This document shows positions 34,401-42,293 of a DNA stretch of 56,459 nt, in pieces. The notes below the pieces were generated by a model. The model made no database searches. It worked only from the letters and a program-made list of their open reading frames with translations, and was not told the DNA's origin. Made by a program: the position numbers and the translations under genes. The stretch lies in the NCBI GenBank assembly GCA_026416195.1, contig JAOAFQ010000180.1, positions 1-56,459 on the forward strand, written 5' to 3'. This DNA comes from Candidatus Aminicenantota bacterium (GTDB lineage Bacteria; Acidobacteriota; Aminicenantia; Aminicenantales; CALLJL01). Position 1 is the first letter of the stretch. Each line of letters begins with the position of its first letter.

Positions 34401-34950
34401 TCTGTTGAGGCAAACCGTGATCCATCAGCTCAAGATAAAAATTTCCAGGGCCAAAAATAGAGGCATAAGCCGCGGCAACTTCTTCAGCTTCTTTCTCCTC
34501 GCCCCGCAGAAGATGAACCGCAATTTCTCCCTTAAGGCAACTTGAAAGACCAATTAATCCTTGACTATGTTGAGCCAAAATCTCTTTATCAATTCGCGGT
34601 TTGTAATAAAAGCCTTCAAGGTAGCTATTAGTGATTAAATGACAAAGATTACGATAGCCTCGACTATCTTTTACTAGTAAAACCAAATGATAATTATGAG
34701 CTTCATCAGTACTGCGGTCAAAACGGCTTTTTGGGGCTAAATAAACTTCACAGCCAAGAATGGGTTTAAGGCCCCGAGCTTTGGCCAACTTGAAAAAGGC
34801 CACAGCGCCGAAAATATTGCCATGATCGGTAATGGCCACAGCGGGCATATTGGCCTGAAAGGCAGCTTCAACGAGATCTTCAAGGCGAAGTGCTCCATCA
34901 AGAATGCTGTATTCAGTATGATTATGTAAATGGATAAAACTTGACTCCAT
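31477..34950 (-). CDS. dnaE: DNA polymerase III alpha subunit
   Basis: A replicative polymerase of 1157 residues. It has an N-terminal PHP domain (FIHLHNHTEYSILDGALR), the C-family catalytic core with GPGRGSAAGSLLAYCLGI and the aspartates of LPDIDIDFCGRRRDEV, fingers (MRIATELAGFTMAEADVLRK), helix-hairpin-helix, and an OB domain (VTGIVTSVKALKTKKEER). The frame opens at ATG 34968, inside the guaA end; the ATG at 34950 with GGGAG 10 nt ahead gives MESSFIHLHNHTEYS and is preferred. The proofreading subunit is not nearby. Confidence 0.96.
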   Translation of the reverse strand: MESSFIHLHNHTEYSILDGALRLEDLVEAAFQANMPAVAITDHGNIFGAVAFFKLAKARGLKPILGCEVYLAPKSRFDRSTDEAHNYHLVLLVKDSRGYRNLCHLITNSYLEGFYYKPRIDKEILAQHSQGLIGLSSCLKGEIAVHLLRGEEKEAEEVAAAYASIFGPGNFYLELMDHGLPQQREVNRGLIRLSKKLGLPLVATNDIHYLRQEDAATHDVLLCIQTNKKLSDPDRLRFGSTEFYFKSPAQMARLFGEVPEALENTFKIAAQCQFDFPLGSHFLPRYIPSDGSPLEEFFDRVAWEGFARRKEFLFEKQRRGELSHPISTYEERLKKEIALVKQMGFEGYFLIVWDLISMARSKGIPVGPGRGSAAGSLLAYCLGITDIDPIEYDLLFERFLNPERITLPDIDIDFCGRRRDEVIEYVTQKYGRENVCQIITFGTMAARQAIRDVGRVLEIPLPEVDRIAKMIPAFGPESTIDGAIKSIPQLKELYERNAKIAQLLNIARSLEGQVRHPSIHAAGIVIAPKPLVEFMPLYMSSKNEITTQFPMEDIEAIGLLKMDLLGLRNLTVIRDTIDLVARDLNQRIDIEKISLEDQKTFELFQKGATDGVFQFESPGMKDLLRSFKPETFRDLIALNALYRPGPLKSGMTEEFVRRKKEPNREIYEIPELEPILKETRGIIVYQEQVMRIATELAGFTMAEADVLRKAMGKKDTEAMKTQRQKFIQGARKKGLNQAQAVKIFDQIRHFAEYGFNKSHSAAYAYLAFQTAYLKAHYPAHFMAALLTSEAERGATSQVVKYFNECHNMGLEVLPPDINFSNSHFTVNGQTIRFGLAAIKNVGEAAVKEILAARNRRGRFRSPFEVVEGVDMKLVNRKVLESLVKAGAFDSLGWKRSQCYHLIDLMIEYGHKVQKLKEAPQTSLFQVEEILPPEIPPEVLEMKEWDESLLLSYEKDVLGFYITGHPLSQFQKKLRRLVSHFLSELDEIENGLNEIKVTGIVTSVKALKTKKEERMATFILEDMTGRAEVVAFPDAFQQYQELLHEGQLLWLKARILGDQESRRLQLLQAMPLPEALEKLARCLILRLFVPGLETSSMEELKNLLLEYPGECPVIFDLEIPYNCRVRIQSREIIGIKPVESLTRRLEALLGEDSVILEY

Positions 34951-34958
34951 GGGAAATA

Positions 34959-36491
34959 TTACTCCCATTCAATGGTGGCTGGTGGCTTGGTGGTAATATC
35001 ATAAACGACCCGATTAACACCGGCAACTTCATTGACGATTCTTGAAGCTACTTTTGATAAAAATTCGGCGGAAGCCGGATACCAATTAGCCGTCATACCG
35101 TCAAGACTCTGGACTAAGCGCAAAACAACAACCTGCTGGTAGGTTCTTTGATCGCCCATAACGCCGACACTTCTTACTGGAAGCAAGACGGCAAAAGCCT
35201 GCCACAGTTTATCATAAAGAGCGGCTTTTTTTACTTCCTGTAACAGAATCTCGTCAGCTTCTCGAAGAATCGCTAGCCGTTCAGGCGTCACTTCTCCGAC
35301 GATCCTCACGGCCAAGCCAGGACCAGGGAAAGGATGCTGCTCCAAAAATTCTCGATCCACGCCTAATTCAAAACCGACCTGTCGAACCTCATCTTTAAAG
35401 AGCTCCCGCAGCGGTTCAATCAATTTAAAAGGAAGCCGAGCGGGTAATCCACCTACATTGTGGTGGCTTTTAATTGTCGCTGAAGGCCCTTTAACCGGCG
35501 CACTTTCGATAACATCGGGATAAATTGTCCCTTGAGCTAAAAATTGAACATCTTGGAATTTTTTAGCTTGTTCCTCAAAAATTTCAATAAAAGTTCGACC
35601 AATAATTTTACGCTTTCTTTCTGGCGAAATAACTCCTTTCAGCTTATTGATAAAACGGTCGGCAGCTTTAACCGCAATAACCTTGAGGCCGTATCGCTTT
35701 CTAAAAGTCTCTAGGTCGGCTTCATATTGACCTTTACGCAAAAGGCCATTATCAACAAAAACACAAAGGAGGCGTTGACCGATAGCGCGATGGACAAGCA
35801 GAGAGGCGACCAGCGAATCAACCCCGCCACTCAAACCAGCGATAACTTTGGCTTGGCCAACTTTTTCCTTAATTTCTTTAACTTTAGTTTCGACAAAATT
35901 GCCCATCGACCAGTCAGGCTTAAGCTTGGCTAAGCGAAAAAGAAAATTCCTAAGAATCTTTTTACCTTCGGCTGTATGAGCTACTTCAGGATGAAATTGA
36001 ACTCCAAAGATTTTTCGATTCTTATTTTCAATAACGGCTGCCTTGGTGTTAACAGTGACTCCTGAAATGGCAAAGCCTGGAGGAACTTTTTTAACTTGAT
36101 CGCCATGGCTCATCCAAACGGGCGAAATTTTATTAAGATCATGAAGCAAACCGGATTGATCAATAACTTTAAGTTCAGCTAAACCATATTCTCTCTTCTT
36201 CCCCGGAACAACTTCCCCTCCTAAAAGATGAGCTAAAAGCTGAAGACCATAACAAATTCCAAGAACAGGGAATCCCAAATTAAATATTTCAGGCGAAACT
36301 GAAGGAGCACCCTTTTCATAGACACTTTGAGGCCCTCCAGAAAGAACAAGTGCCTGAGGTGACTCTTTTTTGAGAAAAGATAAAGAGACATTATAGGGAT
36401 GGATCTCCGCATAAACCCCAAGTTCTCGAACTCTTCTGGCGATAAGCTGGGTGTATTGAGAACCAAAATCAAGAACAAAAACCTTGTTCAT
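34959..36491 (-). CDS. guaA: GMP synthase (glutamine-hydrolysing)
   Basis: A 510-residue enzyme that converts XMP to GMP. It has an N-terminal class I glutamine amidotransferase domain (VLDFGSQYTQLIARRVRE; nucleophile Cys in LGICYGLQLLAH; His-Glu in FHPEVAHT), the ATP-pyrophosphatase loop GLSGGVDSLVAS, and the C-terminal dimerisation domain ending in ATIEWE. It is the first gene of the guaA-to-SelB run. No purine riboswitch was recognised upstream. Confidence 0.97.
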   Translation of the reverse strand: MNKVFVLDFGSQYTQLIARRVRELGVYAEIHPYNVSLSFLKKESPQALVLSGGPQSVYEKGAPSVSPEIFNLGFPVLGICYGLQLLAHLLGGEVVPGKKREYGLAELKVIDQSGLLHDLNKISPVWMSHGDQVKKVPPGFAISGVTVNTKAAVIENKNRKIFGVQFHPEVAHTAEGKKILRNFLFRLAKLKPDWSMGNFVETKVKEIKEKVGQAKVIAGLSGGVDSLVASLLVHRAIGQRLLCVFVDNGLLRKGQYEADLETFRKRYGLKVIAVKAADRFINKLKGVISPERKRKIIGRTFIEIFEEQAKKFQDVQFLAQGTIYPDVIESAPVKGPSATIKSHHNVGGLPARLPFKLIEPLRELFKDEVRQVGFELGVDREFLEQHPFPGPGLAVRIVGEVTPERLAILREADEILLQEVKKAALYDKLWQAFAVLLPVRSVGVMGDQRTYQQVVVLRLVQSLDGMTANWYPASAEFLSKVASRIVNEVAGVNRVVYDITTKPPATIEWE

Positions 36492-36960
36492 CCCCTGATT
36501 TTAGCAATCATCCAAAGCTGAAGCAATAAGGAAGCTAAAGATGCTGACCAGGTTTTATTCCCCAAATAAAAAAAGTGCCTTTTTACTTTACGAATCCCAT
36601 TGGCCACCTTGATAAAAGCAGGTTTTTTATTTTAAGGGGATTAATTTTCAACTTGGCCAAAGGTCAGTTTTTTGTTATGAGGGGGCCAAAGATGGCTATA
36701 GAGTGCCTGCTGTCTTCATAGATGATAGACTCCTTCCTTCCCGAGTTTGGCCCTAGATCGATAGCTCTAAGCTAGCTTGAGGCATTTTCCGAATCAAGTA
36801 GCTCTTCTAATTATTTTGGAAAAGCCGATTAAGGAAAATAGTGAGCAACATTCATTATTGGCTGCGCCGAAATTAAATTTAATGACTCCGCTCAACAAAT
36901 TTTTGCCATGAAAAAATAAAAAATTTGAAAAAATTGCCTTTACCTATCAGCTCTTTCAAG
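36492..36960. other. Long intergenic region between divergent guaA and apgM
   Basis: About 520 nt without a credible gene, the largest gap in the window. It contains an 8-bp inverted repeat, GGGCCAAA (36683-36690) with TTTGGCCC (about 36755-36762), enclosing about 64 nt that includes a nested GTCT/AGAC hairpin, and a perfect 10-nt palindrome AAGCTAGCTT near 36770. An AT-rich hairpin with a T-run lies near 36570. A structured RNA or a regulatory region is possible. No promoter for guaA could be chosen with confidence. Confidence 0.4.
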
Positions 36961-36989
36961 TTGACGATTTATCAATATTTTTTTATAGT
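36961..36989 (+). promoter_or_regulatory. Sigma-70-like promoter of apgM
   Basis: TTGACG (36961-36966), 17-bp spacer, TATAGT (36984-36989); transcription is expected near 36996, about 20 nt before the ATG, leaving room for the AGAGG Shine-Dalgarno. Confidence 0.8.
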
Positions 36990-37015
36990 TTATTGTTTTA
37001 TAGAGAGGTCGAAAA

Positions 37016-38218
37016 ATGAACTGGGAAGAGTTAGCCAAAGAATTATCGCAAGTAAACCCAGCTAAAATTGTTCTTCTAGTTATAGATGGCCTTGGGGGTC
37101 TGCCAGTTGATGGCCAAACTGAACTTGAAAGGGCCAATCACCCTAATCTTAACCAGCTGGCCTGGCATGGGAGCTGCGGTTTGACTGATCCCGTTTTTCC
37201 AGGGATAACTCCAGGAAGCGGGCCAGCCCATTTGGCTCTTTTTGGCTATGATCCATTGAAATACCAACTTGGTCGAGGAATTCTGGAAGCCTTGGGCGTT
37301 GGCCTTGAGGTTGGCCCAAATGATCTCGTAGCTCGAGGTAACTTTGCCACTCTGAAAAATGGATTAATTGTCGATCGCCGAGCAGGCCGAATCGCCACTG
37401 AGATTAATCAGACTCTTTGTCAAAAAATTCAGGAAAAAATTAAAATTATTGATGGGGTTGAAATAACGCTGGTCGCTGGGAGGGAACATCGCTTTGTCGT
37501 TCGCTTCAGGGGTGAGAATTTACATGAGGCTTTAAGCGACGCCGATCCTCAGAAAGAAGGTCAACCTCAAGTCGAAGCTAAGCCTCTTACTCCTGAAGCG
37601 GAAAGAAGCGCTTCAATAGTAAACAATTTTATTTACCAGGTAACAGTTTTCCTTAAAGATGAACCTGTGGCCAATACGATTCTTCTTCGAGGTTTTTCTA
37701 AGTTACCGGCTATTCCTTCTATGAGCGAACTTTACAAAATCAGACCTCTCGCTCTGGCTAACTATCCTATGTATAAAGGATTGGCAAAATTACTGGGAAT
37801 GGAAGTCGAAAGTGTTGGCCCTTCGGCCGAAGACCTGGCTACTTCTCTTGAGAAAAATTTTATGTTCTTTGATTTCTTTTATCTACATTTCAAGAAAACC
37901 GATTCTGCTGGCGAAGATGGTAAGGTCGACAAGAAGGTGGCTGCTATCGAAGAAATTGATGCGATCATTCCTCGTCTTTTAGCTTTAAAACCTGATGTTC
38001 TCTGTGTCACCTCTGATCATTCGACTCCAGCTCTGTTGAAAGCTCATTCCTGGCATCCCAATCCTCTCATTATTTTATCCTCGAGCCTACCAGCGGATAA
38101 TTTGCCGGCCTTCACGGAAAGAAACTGCGCTCAGGGTTCTTTGGGAAGATTACCAGCAAAAGCAGTCATGCCCCTCTTGCTGGCAGCTGCAGGTAAGCTC
38201 AAAAAGTATGGGGCCTGA
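37016..38218 (+). CDS. apgM: 2,3-bisphosphoglycerate-independent phosphoglycerate mutase, archaeal type
   Basis: A 400-residue member of the alkaline-phosphatase superfamily that interconverts 3- and 2-phosphoglycerate in glycolysis/gluconeogenesis. Family features are VLLVIDGLGGLPVDG (metal-binding Asp), ITPGSGPAHLALFGYDP (nucleophile Ser), GRGILEALGVG, LHFKKTDSAGEDG and CVTSDHSTPALLKAHS (metal His/Asp). It belongs to the short archaeal aPGAM type rather than the 510-residue bacterial GpmI. AGAGG lies 7 nt before the start. It has its own promoter. Confidence 0.95.
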   Translation: MNWEELAKELSQVNPAKIVLLVIDGLGGLPVDGQTELERANHPNLNQLAWHGSCGLTDPVFPGITPGSGPAHLALFGYDPLKYQLGRGILEALGVGLEVGPNDLVARGNFATLKNGLIVDRRAGRIATEINQTLCQKIQEKIKIIDGVEITLVAGREHRFVVRFRGENLHEALSDADPQKEGQPQVEAKPLTPEAERSASIVNNFIYQVTVFLKDEPVANTILLRGFSKLPAIPSMSELYKIRPLALANYPMYKGLAKLLGMEVESVGPSAEDLATSLEKNFMFFDFFYLHFKKTDSAGEDGKVDKKVAAIEEIDAIIPRLLALKPDVLCVTSDHSTPALLKAHSWHPNPLIILSSSLPADNLPAFTERNCAQGSLGRLPAKAVMPLLLAAAGKLKKYGA

Positions 38219-38296
38219 AAAATTAGATGATGAAGAGAAAAATGGCCATAATGAGGGGGAAAGATTAGCTGGAGTAAAATATTATCTCAAACTATT

Positions 38297-39715
38297 TTGA
38301 AAAGAACTTTTTCAATATTTAAGATTAAGAATCTATCGATAGCCATTCTTCTTATTTTTATAAATTTTCTTGAAGCAAGTCAGTCAAATTATTGGCCTTC
38401 TGCCCAGGCCAAAGAGGGCCAGCTTTTTAATTTAATTAATTTAAACCAATTTAATTCTAGGAATAACAATAATTATTTTTTCTCCTTTTTTATCAATAGT
38501 AAGACAAATCTGACAAATTATCCTCAGACCAGTGGTCAAGGAGTTCAATCTCAAGATAAGCCAAACCAATCTTCCCTAGGGAAAGTTGAGGTTTCCAAAG
38601 CTGAAGTTTATGATCTTCGTTCTTTTACCCATCCTACTCACACCCGAATTGTCCTCGATTGCAGTCAGGTTCGGGAATATACTACCTTGGAATTGAAGGA
38701 ACCTGATCGACTGGCCGTTGATGTCCTTAGGGCTCAGCTTAATCCCATCCTTCATGGCAAACAAGTACAGGTGCAAACTGCTTATTTAACCAAAATTCGC
38801 CTTGCCCAACGAACACCAACAATTGTTAGGTTGACCGCAGACCTTGATTGGCGCTTGATCGAAAGAACCCATGTGTTTACTCTCTATGATCCTTTCCGAA
38901 TTGTCATTGATATTTATCCTCGAGAAGGTCAGGCGCAGAGACCGGTCGCGGAATCAGCGGAAAAACTACCAGAAGAAAAACCTATAATCTCACCTCAGCC
39001 AACTAAGGCTGGTTGGACTTTGGCCAGACAACTTGGCTTAGGGGTGAAGACGATTGTCCTTGATCCTGGCCACGGAGGTTCGGATCCAGGCTGTATTGGA
39101 CGCAGTGGGCTTAAAGAAAAGGACATTGTGCTTAATTTGGCCATCGATCTAAAGAAAAAAATTCAGGAAGCGGGTTTCGAAGTTTTTCTCACTAGAGAAA
39201 CCGATATTTTTGTTCCTCTGGAAAACCGAACCGTTATTGCCAATCAGAAAAAAGCCGATATTTTTATAAGCCTTCACGTCAATTCTCACCCCAATAAGAA
39301 CCGTTCTGGAATCCAGACATTTTATTTAAATATCACTCAAGATTCAGTGGTCAATGAGTTGGCTGCACTTGAAAACGCTACTTCTCCGCGAACTCTTAAT
39401 CAGATGGCCGAAACTATTAGAAAAATTATTCGTCATTCCAAAGCTTTGGAATCGAGAGAATTAGCTGAAAAAATTCAGGAAAATCTGGTAAAATGCTTAA
39501 GGAAAGCTTACCCAGATACCCAAGATCTGGGAGTTAAAGGCGGTCCTTTTTGGGTCTTAATTGGGGGCGAAATGCCCTCAGTGCTAATTGAATTGAGTCA
39601 TATGAGTAATGCCAAAGAAGAAGCTAGGCTCCAAGAAAAAAGCTATCAGCAATTATTGATTGAGGGAATTTTTGAGGGCATCATTGCCTATATTAAAACT
39701 TTAGGCAAGGGTTGA
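38297..39715 (+). CDS. Exported N-acetylmuramoyl-L-alanine amidase with AMIN domain
   Basis: A 472-residue cell-wall hydrolase of the AmiC type, cutting septal peptidoglycan between MurNAc and L-Ala. It starts at TTG with a signal peptide (KNLSIAILLIFINFLEASQS). An AMIN targeting domain follows (about residues 95-205; VYDLRSFTHPTHTRIVLDCS, FRIVIDIYP). The Amidase_3 domain has zinc ligands in VLDPGHGGSDPG, Glu in LKEKDIVLNLA, FISLHVNSHP, and the catalytic Glu in VLIELSHMSN. There is no in-frame ATG/GTG before the TTG and no clear Shine-Dalgarno, so the start is uncertain by a few residues. Confidence 0.9.
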   Translation: MKRTFSIFKIKNLSIAILLIFINFLEASQSNYWPSAQAKEGQLFNLINLNQFNSRNNNNYFFSFFINSKTNLTNYPQTSGQGVQSQDKPNQSSLGKVEVSKAEVYDLRSFTHPTHTRIVLDCSQVREYTTLELKEPDRLAVDVLRAQLNPILHGKQVQVQTAYLTKIRLAQRTPTIVRLTADLDWRLIERTHVFTLYDPFRIVIDIYPREGQAQRPVAESAEKLPEEKPIISPQPTKAGWTLARQLGLGVKTIVLDPGHGGSDPGCIGRSGLKEKDIVLNLAIDLKKKIQEAGFEVFLTRETDIFVPLENRTVIANQKKADIFISLHVNSHPNKNRSGIQTFYLNITQDSVVNELAALENATSPRTLNQMAETIRKIIRHSKALESRELAEKIQENLVKCLRKAYPDTQDLGVKGGPFWVLIGGEMPSVLIELSHMSNAKEEARLQEKSYQQLLIEGIFEGIIAYIKTLGKG

Positions 39716-39733
39716 GCTCTTTCGAGGTTGACC

Positions 39734-40621
39734 ATGAAACGACGAGATTTTTTAACAGGTTTAGCCATCGGAACTTTGTTCTTAAACCAATCTCCTTGGC
39801 TTAAAAGCCAAGGATCTTCTCTGGCTGATATTGCCTGGGTTGAAGGTGATGATCCGGCCGCCATCACCAAAAAAGCGATTGAGCTTCTCGGTGGCATGAA
39901 ACGTTTTATTAGTCGCGGAGAGAGAGTTATTATTAAACCCAATATCGGTTGGGATAGAACACCTGAGTTAGCAGCTTGCACCAATCCTGAAGTTGTGCGA
40001 GCCTTAGTGGAAATGTGTTTTGAGGCTGGAGCGAAAGAGGTCATCGTCACCGATAACTCGACAAATGCTCCTCAACGGTGCTTCCCTCGCTCAGGAATCG
40101 AGGCTGCGGCTAAAGCCGCGGGAGCTAAAGTTCTGCTTCCCAATCCTTATCGATTGAAAAAAACAGCTATTAAGGGCGTCTGGCTAAAGGAATGGGAAGT
40201 TTTCACCGATTTTCTGGAAGCTGATAAGATCATCAATGTCCCCATCGCCAAGCATCATTCCCTTTCGCGACTCACTTTAGGAATGAAAAACTGGTTAGGT
40301 GCCCTTGGAGGTCCAAGAAATCAGCTTCATCAAAGACTCGATGAGGCGATGGTCGATTTAGCTGCCTTTTTCCGACCAGTCTTAACCGTGATGGATGCCT
40401 ATCGGATTCTTCTACGAAATGGACCTCAAGGGGGTCGACTTTCTGATGTTAAACTCCAGAAAATGGTGGTCGCCGGAATTGATCCAGTGGCCGTTGATAG
40501 CCTTACCACTACCTTTTTTGATTTAAAGCCCGAAGATCTAGCTTATCTTCCTATGGCCAAGGAAAGAGGTCTCGGTGAGATCAACTTCGAGAGGCTCCGC
40601 CTTGAAAAAAGAAAAATCTAA
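39734..40621 (+). CDS. Tat-exported DUF362 protein
   Basis: A 295-residue protein with a twin-arginine signal (MKRRDFLTGLAIGTLFLNQS), so it is exported folded and probably carries a cofactor. The body is the DUF362 domain: GERVIIKPNIGWDRTPELAA, VIVTDNSTNAPQ, INVPIAKHHSLSRLTLGMKN and MDAYRILLRNGPQGG. Function of the family is not established. GAGG lies 6 nt before the ATG at 39734; the frame itself opens at TTG 39728. The end overlaps the following iron-sulfur gene by 20 nt, indicating a joint role. Confidence 0.88.
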   Translation: MKRRDFLTGLAIGTLFLNQSPWLKSQGSSLADIAWVEGDDPAAITKKAIELLGGMKRFISRGERVIIKPNIGWDRTPELAACTNPEVVRALVEMCFEAGAKEVIVTDNSTNAPQRCFPRSGIEAAAKAAGAKVLLPNPYRLKKTAIKGVWLKEWEVFTDFLEADKIINVPIAKHHSLSRLTLGMKNWLGALGGPRNQLHQRLDEAMVDLAAFFRPVLTVMDAYRILLRNGPQGGRLSDVKLQKMVVAGIDPVAVDSLTTTFFDLKPEDLAYLPMAKERGLGEINFERLRLEKRKI

Positions 40622-42194
40622 AAAATACCGTTTCTTTCAAATCAGTCGAATTCTTAGCCAAATTCTTTTCTTCTCTCTTTTCCTCTATCTCCTTTTTTTT
40701 ACCCGCTTTACAGGCGAAGACACCATCGGCCGAGTGGAAATTTTTTTCCATTTTGATCCCCTTCTTGGTCTGACCACGGCCATCGCTTCCAGAACTATTT
40801 ATTCTGCCTTCTGGTTGTCCCTCATAACCCTCGGCTTAACTTTTCTTTTTGGTCGGGTTTTTTGCGGCTGGGTCTGTCCGCTGGGGAGTGTCCATCAGTT
40901 TTTCTCTTTCCTGTTTAAAAAAAGTCGACTTCTTAAGCCTAAAAAACTCGGTCAGAGGGGGCTGAGCTTAAAGTATTTTATTTTACTTCTGGTTCTTATC
41001 ACCGCCCTTTTAGCCGTTGATCTTGTAGGTTATCTCGATCCTTTTTCTTTTCTTTACCGCTCCTTTATTGCCGCCATTCTTCCCTGGTTGGCTCAGATAA
41101 ACCATATTTTGCTTTCCTTTGTTTATCAAATTAAACTTTTAAGGCTAGGCGATTACTGGAACCAATTCCTCGCCTCGTTAGCTTTAAATCCTATTTTTCA
41201 ACAAGGTTTTTTCCTCGGTTTGCTCTTTTTACTAGCTCTATGTCTTAATTTATTCCGTGAGCGATTCTGGTGTCGCCTCCTCTGTCCTTTAGGAGCTTTG
41301 CTCGCCCTTATTGGCCGGTGGAATTTTCTTGGCCTAAAAATTAAGACAGATAAATGCATTGACTGCCATCTTTGCTCGCTTCAGTGTGAAACCCAAGCAA
41401 ATCCATACCCTCAGGAACAATGGAATCGATCTGAATGTGTTTATTGTTTTACCTGTGGTTCAATTTGTCCGACAGCAGCCATTGACTTCAATTTCAGGCT
41501 TAAGTCTCAATCTGCACCGGCCATTAATCTTTCCCGTCGTCATCTTGTCTTTACATCTCTTCTAGCAATTATAAGCACTCCTTTTTTCAAAATAACTCCA
41601 GCAAAGCGCCGATCCTCCCCCCGACTTATTCGACCGCCCGGCTCTTTGCCTGAACCTCAATTTCTGCAAAAATGTATTAAATGCGGCGAATGTATGAAAG
41701 TTTGCCCAACCAACGGGTTGCAGCCAGCTTTAAGCGAAGCTGGACCTGAAGGAATTTGGACTCCAATTTTCAATTTTAAAATTGGCTACTGTGAATATTA
41801 TTGTTCCCTCTGTTCCCAAGTCTGTCCAACTGGCGCCATCAAAGAATTGACGATTGAAGAAAAGATAAACGTGCGCCTTGGCACTGCATGGGTCGATAAA
41901 AGTCGCTGTCTCCCCTATGTACTTGGCTCGCCCTGCATTGTCTGCGAAGAACATTGTCCGACCTCACCTAAAGCCATCAAGTTAGTTCGAACCGAAACAA
42001 AAAGGCCTGATGGTTCAATTTTAACTCCTTTGGCTCCGATAATTGACCTGGATCAATGTATTGGCTGCGGGATTTGCGAAAATAAATGTCCGGTTGTCGA
42101 TCAACCAGCCATTTTTGTGACCAGTGTAGGTGAATCTCGCTCTGCAACCAATCGCTTTTTGCTTGAATTACTTCATAAAAGCTCTGGCGAATAG
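40602..42194 (+). CDS. Membrane iron-sulfur protein, NapH- plus NapG/MauM-like fusion
   Basis: A 530-residue polytopic ferredoxin. The N-terminal half has about five membrane helices with two CxxxCP motifs (CGWVCPLG, CRLLCPLG), typical of NapH/CcoG-like electron carriers. Cluster motifs follow: CIDCHLCSLQCE, CVYCFTCGSICP, then after a membrane-like segment CIKCGECMKVCP, CEYYCSLCSQVCP, a CIVCEEHCP group and CIGCGICENKCP, room for several 4Fe-4S clusters. GTG at 40575 opens the frame, but GAGAGG lies 7 nt before the TTG at 40602, which is chosen. It is probably an electron conduit between the quinone pool and the exported DUF362 protein (inference). Confidence 0.88.
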   Translation: MKKEKSKKYRFFQISRILSQILFFSLFLYLLFFTRFTGEDTIGRVEIFFHFDPLLGLTTAIASRTIYSAFWLSLITLGLTFLFGRVFCGWVCPLGSVHQFFSFLFKKSRLLKPKKLGQRGLSLKYFILLLVLITALLAVDLVGYLDPFSFLYRSFIAAILPWLAQINHILLSFVYQIKLLRLGDYWNQFLASLALNPIFQQGFFLGLLFLLALCLNLFRERFWCRLLCPLGALLALIGRWNFLGLKIKTDKCIDCHLCSLQCETQANPYPQEQWNRSECVYCFTCGSICPTAAIDFNFRLKSQSAPAINLSRRHLVFTSLLAIISTPFFKITPAKRRSSPRLIRPPGSLPEPQFLQKCIKCGECMKVCPTNGLQPALSEAGPEGIWTPIFNFKIGYCEYYCSLCSQVCPTGAIKELTIEEKINVRLGTAWVDKSRCLPYVLGSPCIVCEEHCPTSPKAIKLVRTETKRPDGSILTPLAPIIDLDQCIGCGICENKCPVVDQPAIFVTSVGESRSATNRFLLELLHKSSGE

Positions 42195-42201
42195 CCCCTT
42201 G

Positions 42202-42231
42202 ATCAATCCCTTCTAATTATTGATTTTTTTT
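42202..42231 (+). terminator. Intrinsic terminator after the iron-sulfur gene
   Basis: ATCAAT (42202-42207) pairs with ATTGAT (42219-42224) and is followed by an unbroken run of eight T. The stem is AT-rich but the position, 8 nt after the stop codon, fits. Confidence 0.5.
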
Positions 42232-42293
42232 CTGTTTAATCTCAAGATAAAAGCACCCAATTTAAAAAAGATTTACTGGAGGGAGCGAGACAA

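Noticed and set aside
36492-36620. Purine riboswitch before guaA
   Set aside because: The conserved core of the purine riboswitch could not be found on the reverse strand.
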